From contig NZ_FOGO01000003.1 in the NCBI RefSeq assembly GCF_900111245.1, forward strand, positions 186,001 through 250,000: a stretch of 64,000 bases of DNA. The letters run 5' to 3'. This DNA comes from Streptomyces qinglanensis. GTDB taxonomy: Bacteria; Actinomycetota; Actinomycetes; Streptomycetales; Streptomycetaceae. How positions within the stretch are numbered: position 1 is the stretch's first letter; the number at the start of each line of letters is the position of its first letter. This document shows, one piece after another, positions 26,206 to 35,316 of the stretch. The translations under genes were made by a program, and so were the position numbers. Under the pieces are notes generated by a model. The model was not told the origin of the DNA, ran no database searches, and was given only the letters and a program-made list of their open reading frames with translations.

Positions 26206-26826
26206 TCAGCCGAGGAGGGCGGCTGTGCGCGTCGAGGGTTGCGTACCGCAGGGGCAGGGCCGGTACTCCAGCCCCAGTTCGGCGTCCACGGCACGGCTGG
26301 AGCGGGTCGCGGCGTCGCTGACCGCCCGCCAGGAGCCGTACTTGGCGTACAACTGGTCCGCTGTGGGGCCCAGCGGGTTGCCGTACTTCTCCTGGTTGCG
26401 TTCCTCCAGCCGCCTGACCTCCTCCGCGGACATGCCGGCGCGGGTGATCTCCTTGGCCTCGTTGCGCATCCGCACCAGTTCCCGGGCGATCTCCTCCTCC
26501 GAGCGGCCCTGGGCGCGCATCTCGCACTCCGTGCGGTCCATCTCGCCGAGCAGGGCGTGGTAGCGCATCCGGACCTCGCGGGACTCGGCGCGCTCCTCCG
26601 GGGTCTCGGCCCGGATCATGCACACGACCTTCTCGGGGCTGGTGCACGGGCCCGGGTCGGGCGGCTCCTGGGAGAGCGGAGCCACGACGACGGAACCGCC
26701 GCAGGCGCTCCCGGGACACGCGGCGTGTGCCGGGGCGGCGGCTGCCGCCGCCCCGAGAGCCGCCTGGGCGATCAGGACGAGGGGCAGCGCCCGGCGGACG
26801 AGAGAGCGAAGACGCGAGGACGACAT
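26206..26826 (-). CDS. Secreted Glu/Arg-rich protein of unknown function
   Basis: I do not recognise a family. The 206-residue product has a signal peptide (LRSLVRRALPLVLIAQAALG, then AAAAAPAHAA, cut near residue 38). A Cys-containing segment (ACPGSACGG; GPCTSPEKVVCMIR) and a long charged helical region rich in Glu and Arg (ERAESREVRMRYH ... EEEIARELVRMRNEAKEITRAG) follow, and the C-terminus ends in CPCGTQPSTRTAALLG. ATG 26826 was preferred over a longer frame that is made only of tandem repeats upstream. It precedes terD on the same strand with a 187-base gap. It may be an extracytoplasmic helical protein held by disulfides. Confidence 0.7.
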   Translation of the reverse strand: MSSSRLRSLVRRALPLVLIAQAALGAAAAAAPAHAACPGSACGGSVVVAPLSQEPPDPGPCTSPEKVVCMIRAETPEERAESREVRMRYHALLGEMDRTECEMRAQGRSEEEIARELVRMRNEAKEITRAGMSAEEVRRLEERNQEKYGNPLGPTADQLYAKYGSWRAVSDAATRSSRAVDAELGLEYRPCPCGTQPSTRTAALLG

Positions 26827-26903
26827 GGCCGCATCCTGGCGGTCGGTGCACGGCCGGGAGCGGTTTCGCCCACGCGTTCCCTCGTTCGGGGTGACCTCCT
26901 CAT

Positions 26904-26964
26904 CCCCGCAGGTGACGGGAGGAGCCCCGCAGGTGACGGGAGGAGCCCCGCAGGTGACGGGAGG
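26904..26964. repeat. 21-bp tandem repeat, 2.9 copies
   Basis: Units begin at 26904, 26925 and 26946; each contains CCCGCAGGTGACGGGAGG and the last lacks its final 2 bases. The repeats are identical. They lie upstream of the secreted-protein gene in a 364-base spacer (26827-27190) that shows no other gene. Confidence 0.9.
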
Positions 26965-27190
26965 CCGCACACGCGCGCACCCCGCTCTTCGGGCGGGGCG
27001 GTGTACCCGGCCGGCAACGCACTCTCAGGAGCGCTGCCCAGGCGCGTGCGCTCCGAGCGGAAGCGCGGATGTCGCCTTTCTGATGTGCCGTTGTGCGCTG
27101 TGCACGTACGAATCCGCGCAGAAGCTGCGCGGAGCGGACCGAACTGGCCGATGATGGTGATCCATTGCTGCCGCAGGTGAGGAGCACACG

Positions 27191-28015
27191 ATGGAAGAGG
27201 CAGGTCACCAGGTTCCGCAACCGGGGACGAAACCCCACACCGCGCGCCTGTACGACTACTTCCTCGGCGGGAAGACGCACTACGCCGTGGACCGCGAAGC
27301 GGCGGTTCCCGCGCTGTCCGCGAACCCGCACGCGATGGTCGCCGCCCGGCAGAACCGGGAGTTCATGCACCGGGCGGCCCGGTTCGTCGCGCAGGACCTC
27401 GGCATCCGTCAGTTCCTGGACATCGGAACCGGCATCCCGACCGAACCCAACCTGCATCAGGTGACCCAGGCGATCACTCCCGAGGCGCGTGTTGTCTACT
27501 CCGACAACGATCCGATCGTTCTCGCTCATGCCCGTGCGCTGATGAGCAGCACTCCGCAGGGGAAGACGGACTACATCGAGGCAGACATCCGCGACCCGGA
27601 GCGGATCCTGGAACGCGCGCGCCAGACCCTCGACTTCGGTGTCCCGACAGCCCTGTCGGTGGTGGCGTTGCTGCACTTCGTCCCGGACGAGGACGATCCG
27701 TACGGACTCATGCGCCAGCTGCTCGCCCCGCTGGCACCGGGCAGTGCCCTGGTGCTCTCGCACGCGGCACTCGACATGGACGACGGCCGGATGGCTGCAC
27801 TGGCCGAGCACTACCGCAAGGCCGTCACCCCTACCCAGTTCCGCACCCGCGAGGAGACCGCGCGCTTCTTCGACGGCCTGGACCTGCAGGATCCGGGCAT
27901 CACCCCGACGTGCGAGTGGCGGATGGACCTCGACCTGGGGCCGATACGGCAGCTCCCCGGCACCGTCTCCGCGGCCGAGGCGGGAGTATGGGCAGGGGTG
28001 GCCGTCAAACGCTGA
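27191..28015 (+). CDS. SAM-dependent methyltransferase, DUF574 family
   Basis: The 274-residue protein is a member of the actinobacterial DUF574 / S-adenosyl-methionine methyltransferase family. It shows PHTARLYDYFLGGKTHYAVDR at the start, the family hallmark, then the SAM-binding glycine loop FLDIGTGIPTEPNLHQV near residue 78, the acidic VVYSDNDPIVLAHARALM, and YIEADIRDP. The methyl acceptor is unknown; these genes are highly multiplied in Streptomyces. It starts at ATG 27191 with GGTGAGGAG just upstream. The 3' end runs into a tandem repeat. Confidence 0.9.
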   Translation: MEEAGHQVPQPGTKPHTARLYDYFLGGKTHYAVDREAAVPALSANPHAMVAARQNREFMHRAARFVAQDLGIRQFLDIGTGIPTEPNLHQVTQAITPEARVVYSDNDPIVLAHARALMSSTPQGKTDYIEADIRDPERILERARQTLDFGVPTALSVVALLHFVPDEDDPYGLMRQLLAPLAPGSALVLSHAALDMDDGRMAALAEHYRKAVTPTQFRTREETARFFDGLDLQDPGITPTCEWRMDLDLGPIRQLPGTVSAAEAGVWAGVAVKR

Positions 28016-28067
28016 GCGCGGACGCGCTCCGTCCGACACCGAGCGCGGACGCGCTCCGTCCGACGCC
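28014..28067. repeat. 27-bp tandem repeat at the 3' end of the methyltransferase gene
   Basis: Two units (28014-28040 and 28041-28067) differ at one position, and a partial third copy follows. Each has GAGCGCGGACGCGCTCCGTC, which can fold on itself (GCGCGGA/TCCG-type stems). The repeat begins at the stop codon and may act as a 3' structured end. Confidence 0.85.
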
Positions 28068-28129
28068 AGGCGCGGACGCGCCGCTCGCCCCCGAGCCGGT
28101 CCGCCCGGGTCCGGCGGAAGACCGCGCGG

Positions 28130-29080
28130 TCACCGCCGGGAGGGGCGGTGCTCCCGTGGCGGCCGGCCGGGCCCGGGGACCCGTCCGCGGCGGACCAGCA
28201 GGGTGAGCCCCCCGGCGACGGAGACCCCCACGAGATTGACGAGGAGTTGCAGCACCGACCCCCCGCAGCGCCGCCAGTCCTCGGTGACCGCGGCGAGAAC
28301 GGCGAATCCGGCGGCGGGCACGGTCGTGACCGAGATGAACACACCCACCAGCGCGCCCGGCTTCGCCGACGTGAGCGCCAGCACCCCGGCGACGCCGGCG
28401 AGCAGCGCGACGACGACGGAGTACGGGCCCACGTGGTAGATGAACGACACCTCGTGCAGGCCGGTCAGGTCGGCAGGCCCGAACAGCCCCGCGGCCCGGC
28501 CGAGCCACGCGAAGGCGGCGGTGACCAGCATCGCCAGCGGGAACCCCACCCCCAGCGCGAGCGCCGCCCGGACCGCCAGGCCGCGTCGCCGGACCGCGAG
28601 GGCGACCGCGAGCGCGGCCAGCGGGCCGAAGTCCGGGCTCACCACCATGGCGCCCACGATGGTGATGGCCGAGTCCGTGAGCACACCGACGGTGGCGAGC
28701 AGGCAGGCGATCGTCAGAAAGGCGAGGAAGACCGGGTTGAGCTGGCTCTCCTCTCCCGTGGTGTCGATGAGTTCGTCCCAGATGACGGCTTCGGCACCCG
28801 CTCCGGGGGCGGCCTGTTCGGCGGCCTCGGCCGTGTCGGAGACCATCATGTCGATCTGTTCGAGCGCGATCTCGCCCCGGTGGTGCACGCCGTGCTCGGT
28901 CAGCCGGCGCAGCACCCGTTCCACGACCTCGCGGGCGATGGCCGCCTCGATGAGGTCTCCGGCGGGCTGCTTGCCGACGCCTCCGGCGACGGTGAGGTGT
29001 GCGACGCCCGGCTCCGCGCCGAGGAGGGCGACCACGGCTTCGCTGTCCCGGGACTCACACAGCACTCTGATGCGCATCAT
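28130..29080 (-). CDS. DUF389 membrane protein
   Basis: The 316-residue protein has an N-terminal ACT-like cytosolic domain (MMRIRVLCESRDSEAVVALL) and the DUF389 membrane domain with five to six spans. Family hallmarks are ESQLNPVFLAFLTIACLLATVGVLTDSAITIVGAMVVSPDFGPLAALA and the SVTTVPAAGFAVLAA turn. DUF389 proteins have no firmly established transport substrate. The first two codons are both ATG. It lies 87 bases downstream of the small membrane protein of the cytochrome oxidase locus, on the same strand. Confidence 0.85.
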   Translation of the reverse strand: MMRIRVLCESRDSEAVVALLGAEPGVAHLTVAGGVGKQPAGDLIEAAIAREVVERVLRRLTEHGVHHRGEIALEQIDMMVSDTAEAAEQAAPGAGAEAVIWDELIDTTGEESQLNPVFLAFLTIACLLATVGVLTDSAITIVGAMVVSPDFGPLAALAVALAVRRRGLAVRAALALGVGFPLAMLVTAAFAWLGRAAGLFGPADLTGLHEVSFIYHVGPYSVVVALLAGVAGVLALTSAKPGALVGVFISVTTVPAAGFAVLAAVTEDWRRCGGSVLQLLVNLVGVSVAGGLTLLVRRGRVPGPGRPPREHRPSRR

Positions 29081-29167
29081 GCGTTCAGCATCCCGGCGGG
29101 GAATCGGGATCCGGCCGACGGAGAAGGGGTGAGTCGCCGCGGCAGCGGGCCCTGCCGGGAGCGCCTG

Positions 29168-29515
29168 TCACCTCATCAGGAGCAGGCCGTTGACGAAGCT
29201 GACGACCGCGAGGCCGCAGCAGGCCCAGCCCACGACTCGCCGTTTCAGCACCGTGTACCGGTCCTCGTACTCGCGGCGCAGGGAGACGGCGCGCTGCGCG
29301 GTCTCCCGCAGGGCGGCACGTGAGGTGTCCGCCAGGGCGTCGGCGACCCGGCGGACCACGTCCTCGCGTTCCGGCCCGGTGAGCCAGTCCAGCGGGGCGA
29401 CGGCGTGCTCGGCCTGTGCCCTCGCGTCGCTCAGGTGCCGCTGCCACAGCAGATAGCCCTCGATCCGCCGGATACCGCCGCCGGCCTCTCCTTCGGGGGC
29501 TTCCCCGGTGCCCAC
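29168..29515 (-). CDS. Small C-tail-anchored membrane protein next to ctaD
   Basis: I recognise no family for this 115-residue product. It starts at GTG 29515, 8 bases after the ctaD stop, which suggests translational coupling. The N-terminal part is Gly/Glu-rich; the middle is a charged helix (GYLLWQRHLSDARAQAEHAV ... VRRVADALADTSRAALRE). The last 25 residues form one membrane span (VVGWACCGLAVVSFVNGLLLM) with a single Arg tail. This topology suits an assembly or accessory subunit of the oxidase, which is inferred from position only. Confidence 0.65.
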   Translation of the reverse strand: MGTGEAPEGEAGGGIRRIEGYLLWQRHLSDARAQAEHAVAPLDWLTGPEREDVVRRVADALADTSRAALRETAQRAVSLRREYEDRYTVLKRRVVGWACCGLAVVSFVNGLLLMR

Positions 29516-29523
29516 GGGCTGTC

Positions 29524-31260
29524 TCAGCTCTCTGCGCCGGGGAGCTGTCCCCGGCCGTGCCGGGCGGGGCCGGAGCCGGTCACCTGGGGCCGGTCGATGT
29601 TCTCGCTGTCGTCGAGTGCCGAGACGCTCGGATGGTGGAAGTCGAAGGCGGGCGACTCGGACCGGATCTTGGGCAGGGTGACGAAGTTGTGCCGGGGCGG
29701 GGGGCAGGAGGTGGCCCATTCGAGAGAGCGGCCGAATCCCCAGGGGTCGTCCTCGTGGACGTGCTCGGCCGTTCTGGCGGTCTTCCACACGTTGTAGAGG
29801 AACGGGAGCATCGAGGAGCCCAGGAGGAAGGACCCGATGGTCGAGAACGTGTTCAGCGCGGTGAACCCGTCGGCCGCGAGATAGTCCGCGTAGCGGCGGG
29901 GCATCCCCTCGGCGCCGATCCAGTGCTGGACCAGGAAGGTGGCGTGGAAGCCCACGAACAGGGTCCAGAAGTGGATCTTGCCGAGGCGTTCGTCGAGCAT
30001 CCTGCCGGTCCACTTGGGCCACCAGAAGTAGAACCCGGCGAACATCGCGAAGACGACGGTGCCGAAGACGGTGTAGTGGAAGTGGGCCACGACGAAGTAC
30101 GAGTCGGAGACGTGGAAGTCCATGGGCGGTGACGCCAGCAGGACGCCGGTCAGACCGCCGAAGAGGAAGGTCACCAGGAAGCCGACGGACCACAGCATCG
30201 GGGTCTCGAAGGAGAGCGATCCCTTCCACATGGTGCCGATCCAGTTGAAGAACTTCACTCCGGTGGGTACGGCGATCAGGAAGGACATGAAGGAGAAGAA
30301 CGGCAGGAGCACGCCGCCGGTCACGAACATGTGGTGTGCCCATACGGTCATGGACAGCCCGGTGATGGTGATGGTGGCGCCGACCAGTCCGACGTAGCCG
30401 AAGACCGGCTTGCGTGCGAACACCGGGAAGATGTCCGAGACGATGCCGAAGAACGGCAGCGCGATGATGTAGACCTCCGGGTGCCCCCAGAACCAGAACA
30501 GGTGCTGCCACAGCAGCGCACCGCCGTTCGCCGCGTCGAAGACGTGTGCCCCGAATTTGCGGTCGGCCTCGAGTGCGAACAGCGCCGCGGTCAGGATCGG
30601 GAAGGCCATCAGCACCAGCACGGCGGTCAGCAGCACGTTCCAGGTGAAGATGGGCATCCGGAACATGGTCATCCCGGGGGCGCGCATGCAGATGATGGTG
30701 GCGAGGAAGTTGACCGACCCCAGGATGGTGCCGAACCCCGAGAACGCGAGCCCCATGATCCACATGTCCGCGCCGACGGCCGGTGTGTGCACCCCGTCGG
30801 AGAGCGGCGAGTAGGCGGTCCAGCCGAAGTCCGGGGCGCCCTGGGGAGTGAGCAGCGAGCCGAGCACGATGAGCGAGCCGAAGAGGTACACCCAGTAGGA
30901 GAAGGCGTTCAGCCGGGGGAAGGCCACGTCCGGTGCCCCGATCTGCAGCGGCATGATCCAGTTCGTGAACCCGGTGAACAGGGGCGTCGCGAAGACGATC
31001 AGCATGATGGCGCCGTGCATGGTGAAAGCCTGGTTGTACTGCTCCGGCGAGATGATCTGCAGGCCGGGTCGTGCCAGCTCCGCCCGCATGACGAGCGCCA
31101 TCACACCGGCGATCAGGAAGAAGAGGAACGACGTGATGAGGTAGAGGCTGCCGATCGTCTTGTGATCCGTTGTCGTCAGCCACCGCACCACGGTATGGCC
31201 AGGACGCCGCTGACCGGACGGGCGCGAGCCCGACGGGCGCGCAACCAGCGAGGTGGACAT
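29524..31260 (-). CDS. ctaD: Cytochrome c oxidase subunit I (paralogue without ctaC/ctaE neighbours)
   Basis: The 578-residue membrane protein is a heme-copper oxidase subunit I. Metal ligands are intact: the low-spin heme His in [14 protein letters not shown], CuB His and cross-linked Tyr in [13 protein letters not shown], the CuB His pair in [10 protein letters not shown], and the two heme His in [10 protein letters not shown]. Length and 12 spans fit the aa3-type family. ATG 31260 has AGGAG upstream. Subunits II and III, ctaB and the bc1 genes are not nearby, so this is probably an extra copy used under special conditions. It heads a minus-strand unit with the small membrane protein and perhaps DUF389. 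Confidence 0.93.
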   Translation of the reverse strand: MSTSLVARPSGSRPSGQRRPGHTVVRWLTTTDHKTIGSLYLITSFLFFLIAGVMALVMRAELARPGLQIISPEQYNQAFTMHGAIMLIVFATPLFTGFTNWIMPLQIGAPDVAFPRLNAFSYWVYLFGSLIVLGSLLTPQGAPDFGWTAYSPLSDGVHTPAVGADMWIMGLAFSGFGTILGSVNFLATIICMRAPGMTMFRMPIFTWNVLLTAVLVLMAFPILTAALFALEADRKFGAHVFDAANGGALLWQHLFWFWGHPEVYIIALPFFGIVSDIFPVFARKPVFGYVGLVGATITITGLSMTVWAHHMFVTGGVLLPFFSFMSFLIAVPTGVKFFNWIGTMWKGSLSFETPMLWSVGFLVTFLFGGLTGVLLASPPMDFHVSDSYFVVAHFHYTVFGTVVFAMFAGFYFWWPKWTGRMLDERLGKIHFWTLFVGFHATFLVQHWIGAEGMPRRYADYLAADGFTALNTFSTIGSFLLGSSMLPFLYNVWKTARTAEHVHEDDPWGFGRSLEWATSCPPPRHNFVTLPKIRSESPAFDFHHPSVSALDDSENIDRPQVTGSGPARHGRGQLPGAES

Positions 31261-31710
31261 GTCTGCACTCCTGGCGGGTGAATACCGGCTCACTCATGAC
31301 TCACTGCATGCGATCGCCCACTCTAAGTGACAAAAGCCCAGGTCCCCGGCCCTCTCCCCCGCGTGTCTCCCCGACTCCGCATGCACCCCGCATGCACAAG
31401 CCGCCCGAGCAACGGTTCGGCACCTCCGACGGCTTCCGGCCCCGTGGCACCTCCGTGCGCAAGGGCGGACCGTGCACACGGAGTCCACGGGAGCCGAGGC
31501 GAGCGCGGACCGGAGCCACACCCCCTTCCCGCCTGCGGCCGGCCCGGGTGGCGGGAGGGCCGGACCGGCGGTCGTCCGCCCGTCCGGCCCCCGCGCGCGG
31601 TACCGCACGGAGCAGAGCCCCTCGGGTCGCACGACGCCTCCGGCACCCCGTCCGGCGAGCAGCCTCGCCCACCCTGTTCCGGTGCCGCCGCCGCGTGTCA
31701 CCGGTGGGGA
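31261..31710. other. 450-base spacer upstream of ctaD
   Basis: This spacer should hold the ctaD promoter. The stretch nearest the gene (about 31300-31340) is the least GC-rich part. I saw no convincing gene, long palindrome or RNA element. Confidence 0.5.
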
Positions 31711-32298
31711 TCACCGCCTCCGGAGTCCGGCCTCCCGGCCATGCAGGACCAGGGCCCGGAGCAGACAGGCCAGCGCGGCGGTCGAGGCCACGGTACGGGC
31801 AGCGTTCCAGGCCACCCAGCGGTCCTCGAAGGCGGCGCGGACGGCCGAGGGGTCGCCGAGGGTGGCGGGGTCGCCCGCGGCGGCCAGGTCGTTGTTGAGC
31901 GGCACATTGACCCCCATGGTGATACCGAAGGCCGCGCCGTAGAGGGCGAGGGCCGCGACCACCCACAGGAGCACCCGCCGCCCGTCGCGCGGCAGATGCA
32001 CCAGGACGGCCGCGGCGGTCAGGGCGAGTGCACCGAAGAAGCTGGGGGCGAACCACCGGTTGCGCACCGTTGCGTTGATCCATTGCATCGCGTCGATGAA
32101 CGCGCGGTCGTCGAGACGGGCCAGCCCCATCATGACGGAGCAGGCGTAGGCGTAGAAGAAACCCGAGATGAGCCCCATGGCCAGCGCGGCGGACGCCAGT
32201 GCCCCACCCCGGGCACGCCGGGCCGCGGCGGTCGCCGACCCCGCGGACGAGGGCGAAGGAGCCGCGGACGAGAGGGACGGGGACAGGGATTGCGCCAT
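31711..32298 (-). CDS. DUF1772 family membrane protein
   Basis: The 195-residue protein has four membrane spans and the DUF1772 (anthrone oxygenase-like) pattern: SGFFYAYACSVMMGLARLDDRAFIDAMQWINATVRNRWFAPSFFG, then TMGVNVPLNNDL and AFEDRWVAWNAARTVAST. Some members are cofactor-free anthrone oxygenases, but most are uncharacterised, so no reaction is assigned. The ATG has a CCGGAGG site. It is divergent from a TetR gene with a small AAGCG/CGCTT dyad between them, and is probably the TetR target. Confidence 0.87.
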   Translation of the reverse strand: MAQSLSPSLSSAAPSPSSAGSATAAARRARGGALASAALAMGLISGFFYAYACSVMMGLARLDDRAFIDAMQWINATVRNRWFAPSFFGALALTAAAVLVHLPRDGRRVLLWVVAALALYGAAFGITMGVNVPLNNDLAAAGDPATLGDPSAVRAAFEDRWVAWNAARTVASTAALACLLRALVLHGREAGLRRR

Positions 32299-32330
32299 GG
32301 AGACCTCCGGAGCCGACTAGAATCGAACTG

Positions 32331-32342
32331 AAGCGTTCGCTT
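32331..32342. promoter_or_regulatory. Candidate TetR operator
   Basis: AAGCG and CGCTT are separated by TT, and GCGTTCG recurs at 32357-32363. The dyad lies between the divergent DUF1772 and TetR genes next to a TAGAAT box (32318-32323). Confidence 0.45.
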
Positions 32343-32387
32343 TAAACCGTACCCATGCGTTCGGATAATTGGAACCCGGAGGTGCCC

Positions 32388-33041
32388 ATGACCACACCCG
32401 CAGGCGACCGTCCCCGCCGAGGCCGTCCCCGGTCGGGCGAGCAGACGGCAAGGCGCCGGGCCGCCCTGGACGCCGCCTTGGCGGAGCTCCTCGAACGCGG
32501 TGTCGCCGGGACCACGATGCAGGCGGTCGCCACGCGCGCGGGCTCGTCCAAGGAGAGCCTGTACGCCTGGTTCGGCAACCGCCACGGGCTGCTCGCCGCG
32601 CTCATCGAGCGGCAGGCCGAGCAGGTGAACTCAGCCGTCGCCCAAGCCGTCGACCGGCCGGCCGACCCCCGCACCACTCTTGTCACCATCGCCCGGAACC
32701 TGTTGACGCTGCTCGTCGGTGACGTCTCGGTGGCACTGAACCGAGCGGCCATGACCTCGCCCGAGCTGGCCGGACTCGTACTGCAACACGGTCGGCACAC
32801 CACCGGACCACTGGTCACGGCTTTCCTCGGCCGGCTGGCCGACGAAGGCCACCTGCGCACCGACGACCCGGAGGAGGCGTTCCAGCTCCTCTACGGCCTG
32901 GTCGTGCGCGACCTCCAGATCCGGGTGCTGCTGGGCGAACGCCCGCCCGGCGAGGACGACATCCGCACCCAGGCACGGACGGCCGTCGGCAGGTTCCTGG
33001 TCCTCACCGGCGGGTGGCAGGCCCCGCCGGAGGACCGGTGA
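32388..33041 (+). CDS. TetR family regulator
   Basis: The 217-residue protein has an N-terminal TetR helix-turn-helix (RRAALDAALAELLERGVAGTTMQAVATRAGSSKESLYAWFGNRHGLLAALI, residues about 25-75). A helical ligand domain of the TetR_C type follows. ATG 32388 was preferred over an earlier in-frame start at 32355 because GGAGG lies 5 bases before it. It is divergent from the DUF1772 membrane protein, its likely target. No ligand can be predicted. Confidence 0.9.
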   Translation: MTTPAGDRPRRGRPRSGEQTARRRAALDAALAELLERGVAGTTMQAVATRAGSSKESLYAWFGNRHGLLAALIERQAEQVNSAVAQAVDRPADPRTTLVTIARNLLTLLVGDVSVALNRAAMTSPELAGLVLQHGRHTTGPLVTAFLGRLADEGHLRTDDPEEAFQLLYGLVVRDLQIRVLLGERPPGEDDIRTQARTAVGRFLVLTGGWQAPPEDR

Positions 33042-33163
33042 CCGCTGCCCGTCGCGCGTGCCGCCCACCGGGACTGGGCCCGGAGGGCCGGAACCGCGGG
33101 AGCACGTCCGGGAGCTGACGTATCTGCGGTCCGGTGGATGGCGGAAAACCGACGCAACATTGG

Positions 33164-33179
33164 CATGGACCTGTCCATG
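33164..33179. promoter_or_regulatory. Palindrome upstream of the secreted protease gene
   Basis: CATGGAC (33164-33170) and GTCCATG (33173-33179) are exact inverted copies around CT. The site lies about 97 bases before the protease ATG, where a repressor of an extracellular enzyme gene could bind. Confidence 0.55.
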
Positions 33180-33275
33180 ATCCCTCGCTAATCTGCGCAG
33201 CGGCATCTCCCGGGATCGTTCCCAGGCTTTGCTGTTCCACCCCCACGACAGACTGGAACAACGAAAGGCCGATCC

Positions 33276-34427
33276 ATGAGACGCACAAGAATCCCGCGCG
33301 CCCTCCTGTCCGCGCTGCTGGCCGGCGGAGCCCTCGTGGCCGCCGGCCTCCTCCCGGCGACGGCGGCGGACGCGCGGCCGCAGACGGAGAAGGCCCCCGC
33401 CTCGGACGGCGTACTGGACGCCATGCAGCGGGACTTCGGCCTCAGCGAAAGCCAGGCCGCCCAGCGGCTGGCCGCGGAGAAGCAGGCCCGGACCACCGAG
33501 AAGCAGGCCCGGCGAGCGGCCGGGAGCGCCTACGCGGGCTCCTGGTTCTCCCCGAGGACCCGGAAGCTGACCGTGGCGGTCGCGGACCACGAGAAGGCCG
33601 CGGCCGTCCGGGCCACCGGCGCGACCGTGGATCTGGTGGACCGTACTGCCGGGCAACTCGACGCCGTGAAGCAACGCATCGACGCCCTCGACGCACCCAG
33701 CGGGGTGAGGAGCTGGCGGGTCGACTGGAAGACCAACCGCGTCGTGGTCGAGGTCCTCAGCTCCCGCCAAGCTGACAACGATGTCAAAGAATTTCTGGCC
33801 CGGGCGCACAGCGCAGGCCCGGTGACGGTCCGCACGACGGACCACGCTCCGTCGACCCTCTCCGCGGGCACGGTCGGCGGAGACCCCTACTACACCGGCA
33901 ATGTCCGCTGCTCCATAGGCTTCTCGGTCCAGGGCGGCTTCGTCACCGCGGGCCACTGCGGCGGTGCGGGCCAGGCGGTCAACGGCTGGGACGGCTCCTA
34001 CATCGGCAATTTCCAGGGCTCCTCGTTCCCCGGCAACGACTACGCCTGGGTCAACGTCGGCAGCGGATGGTGGACGGTTCCGGTCGTCCTGGGCTGGGGC
34101 ACGGTCTCGGACCAGCTCGTCCGCGGCTCGGCCGAGGCACCGGTCGGGGCCTCCATCTGCCGCTCGGGGTCGACCTCGCACTGGCACTGCGGCACCGTGC
34201 TCGCCAAGAACGAGACGGTCAACTACAGCCAGGGCGCCGTCCACGAGATGACGAAGACCAGCGTGTGCGCCGAAGGCGGCGACTCGGGCGGCTCCTTCAT
34301 CAGCGGCGACCAGGCACAGGGCGTCACCTCCGGCGGCTGGGGCGACTGCTCCGGCGGTGGCGAGACCTGGTACCAGCCCCTCAACGAGATCCTCGACCAC
34401 TACGGTCTGACGCTGCACACCGCCTGA
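33276..34427 (+). CDS. Secreted streptogrisin-type S1 serine protease precursor
   Basis: The 383-residue preproprotein has a signal peptide (RALLSALLAGGALVAAGLLP, cut near residue 33), an alpha-lytic-type pro-domain to about residue 194 and a mature chymotrypsin-fold protease of about 188 residues beginning near SAGTVGGDPYYTG. The catalytic triad is visible: His in FVTAGHCGG, Asp in PGNDYAWV and Ser in AEGGDSGGSF. Paired Cys (RCSIGF/GHCG; ICRSGS/HCGT; VCAEGG/GDCSG) indicate three disulfides. It digests protein outside the cell. Length matches streptogrisins A, B or D without an added chitin-binding domain. Confidence 0.95.
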   Translation: MRRTRIPRALLSALLAGGALVAAGLLPATAADARPQTEKAPASDGVLDAMQRDFGLSESQAAQRLAAEKQARTTEKQARRAAGSAYAGSWFSPRTRKLTVAVADHEKAAAVRATGATVDLVDRTAGQLDAVKQRIDALDAPSGVRSWRVDWKTNRVVVEVLSSRQADNDVKEFLARAHSAGPVTVRTTDHAPSTLSAGTVGGDPYYTGNVRCSIGFSVQGGFVTAGHCGGAGQAVNGWDGSYIGNFQGSSFPGNDYAWVNVGSGWWTVPVVLGWGTVSDQLVRGSAEAPVGASICRSGSTSHWHCGTVLAKNETVNYSQGAVHEMTKTSVCAEGGDSGGSFISGDQAQGVTSGGWGDCSGGGETWYQPLNEILDHYGLTLHTA

Positions 34428-34512
34428 CCCCCCCACGGTCGGCGGCCCGGCACACGGCGCGGGACGGCCACGGCACACGCCGCGGCGCGGCATCGCGCGG
34501 CGCCGTCGAAGA

Positions 34513-34552
34513 CCGGTGGGAGGGGCACCCACGGGGGTGCCCCTCCCACCGG
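34513..34552. terminator. Terminator after the protease gene
   Basis: CCGGTGGGAGGGGCACCC (34513-34530) and GGGTGCCCCTCCCACCGG (34535-34552) are exact complements around an ACGG loop, 86 bases after the protease stop. Confidence 0.9.
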
Positions 34553-34645
34553 CGAGGCGCTGCCGGTGCGGTGCGTACGGCACCGTCCGCCGATCCCGCG
34601 GCCGAACCCCGTCGACCGTCGGAGTGGGCGCACCGGGTCCGGGGA

Positions 34646-35068
34646 ATGCCGGACCGCGGCGGCGTCGTTGTCCCTGGTGTGGCTGACACACCGCACGATC
34701 CGGCACTCTCCGCCGCAGCCCGGGCCGCCGCACGGGAACAGCTCTTGGTGGAACGGGCCGGCACCGAGCGGCAGATCGCGGCCCTGAGCCGGGAGTTCGA
34801 GCAGATCGTCGAGGCGAACGCCTTGGTCGCGGTCGACGACGAGCACGACCCCGAGGGATCCAGCACGGCATTCGAGCGGGCGCACGTCGCCGCACTGCTG
34901 GCCCGGGCGCGGGAGCATCTGGTGGAGGTGGACCTGGCGCTGGAGCGTCTGGAGCGGGGCGACTACGGACGCTGCACGGAGTGCGGGGAGCCGATCCCCG
35001 AGGAGCGTTTGTCGGCACGCCCCGCGACGACCACCTGCGTGCGCTGCGCGACCGCACGACGCCCCTGA
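34646..35068 (+). CDS. DksA/TraR family C4 zinc-finger protein
   Basis: The 140-residue protein has an N-terminal coiled coil (AAARAAAREQLLVERAGTERQIAALSREFEQIVEANALVAVDD) and a C-terminal zinc finger CTECGEPIPEERLSARPATTTCVRC with all four Cys. DksA-like proteins enter the RNA polymerase secondary channel and change promoter choice; actinobacterial members are little studied. The coiled-coil tip carries Asp residues as in DksA (AVDDEHDPE). The start is uncertain: ATG 34646 or GTG 34679 are both open, with only a weak GGGG site before the ATG. Confidence 0.82.
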   Translation: MPDRGGVVVPGVADTPHDPALSAAARAAAREQLLVERAGTERQIAALSREFEQIVEANALVAVDDEHDPEGSSTAFERAHVAALLARAREHLVEVDLALERLERGDYGRCTECGEPIPEERLSARPATTTCVRCATARRP

Positions 35069-35316
35069 CCCCGCAGCGCGCCGATGAGCCGCTGCGGCTC
35101 CCGGACCCGCCGGTGTCCTCGAGCCCCTGAGTCCGGCATTCCACGGCAGCGCACGGTCACAGGTCGGAAACAGTGTCACCTCCCGCGGCGAACAGGAGAA
35201 TTTCAGGGTGCACTCATCTCTATGATCCGATTGGCTGACTCGCAGTCACATTCAGAACGACCACCCGGTTCGACAGGTTTCTCCTGCCGTCCGCGCTCAC
35301 CGTCACGGGGAAGTAC

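Noticed and set aside
35230..35316. Promoter of the lipoprotein gene
   Set aside because: The region is somewhat AT-rich, but no pair of -35 and -10 boxes with proper spacing stands out enough to report.
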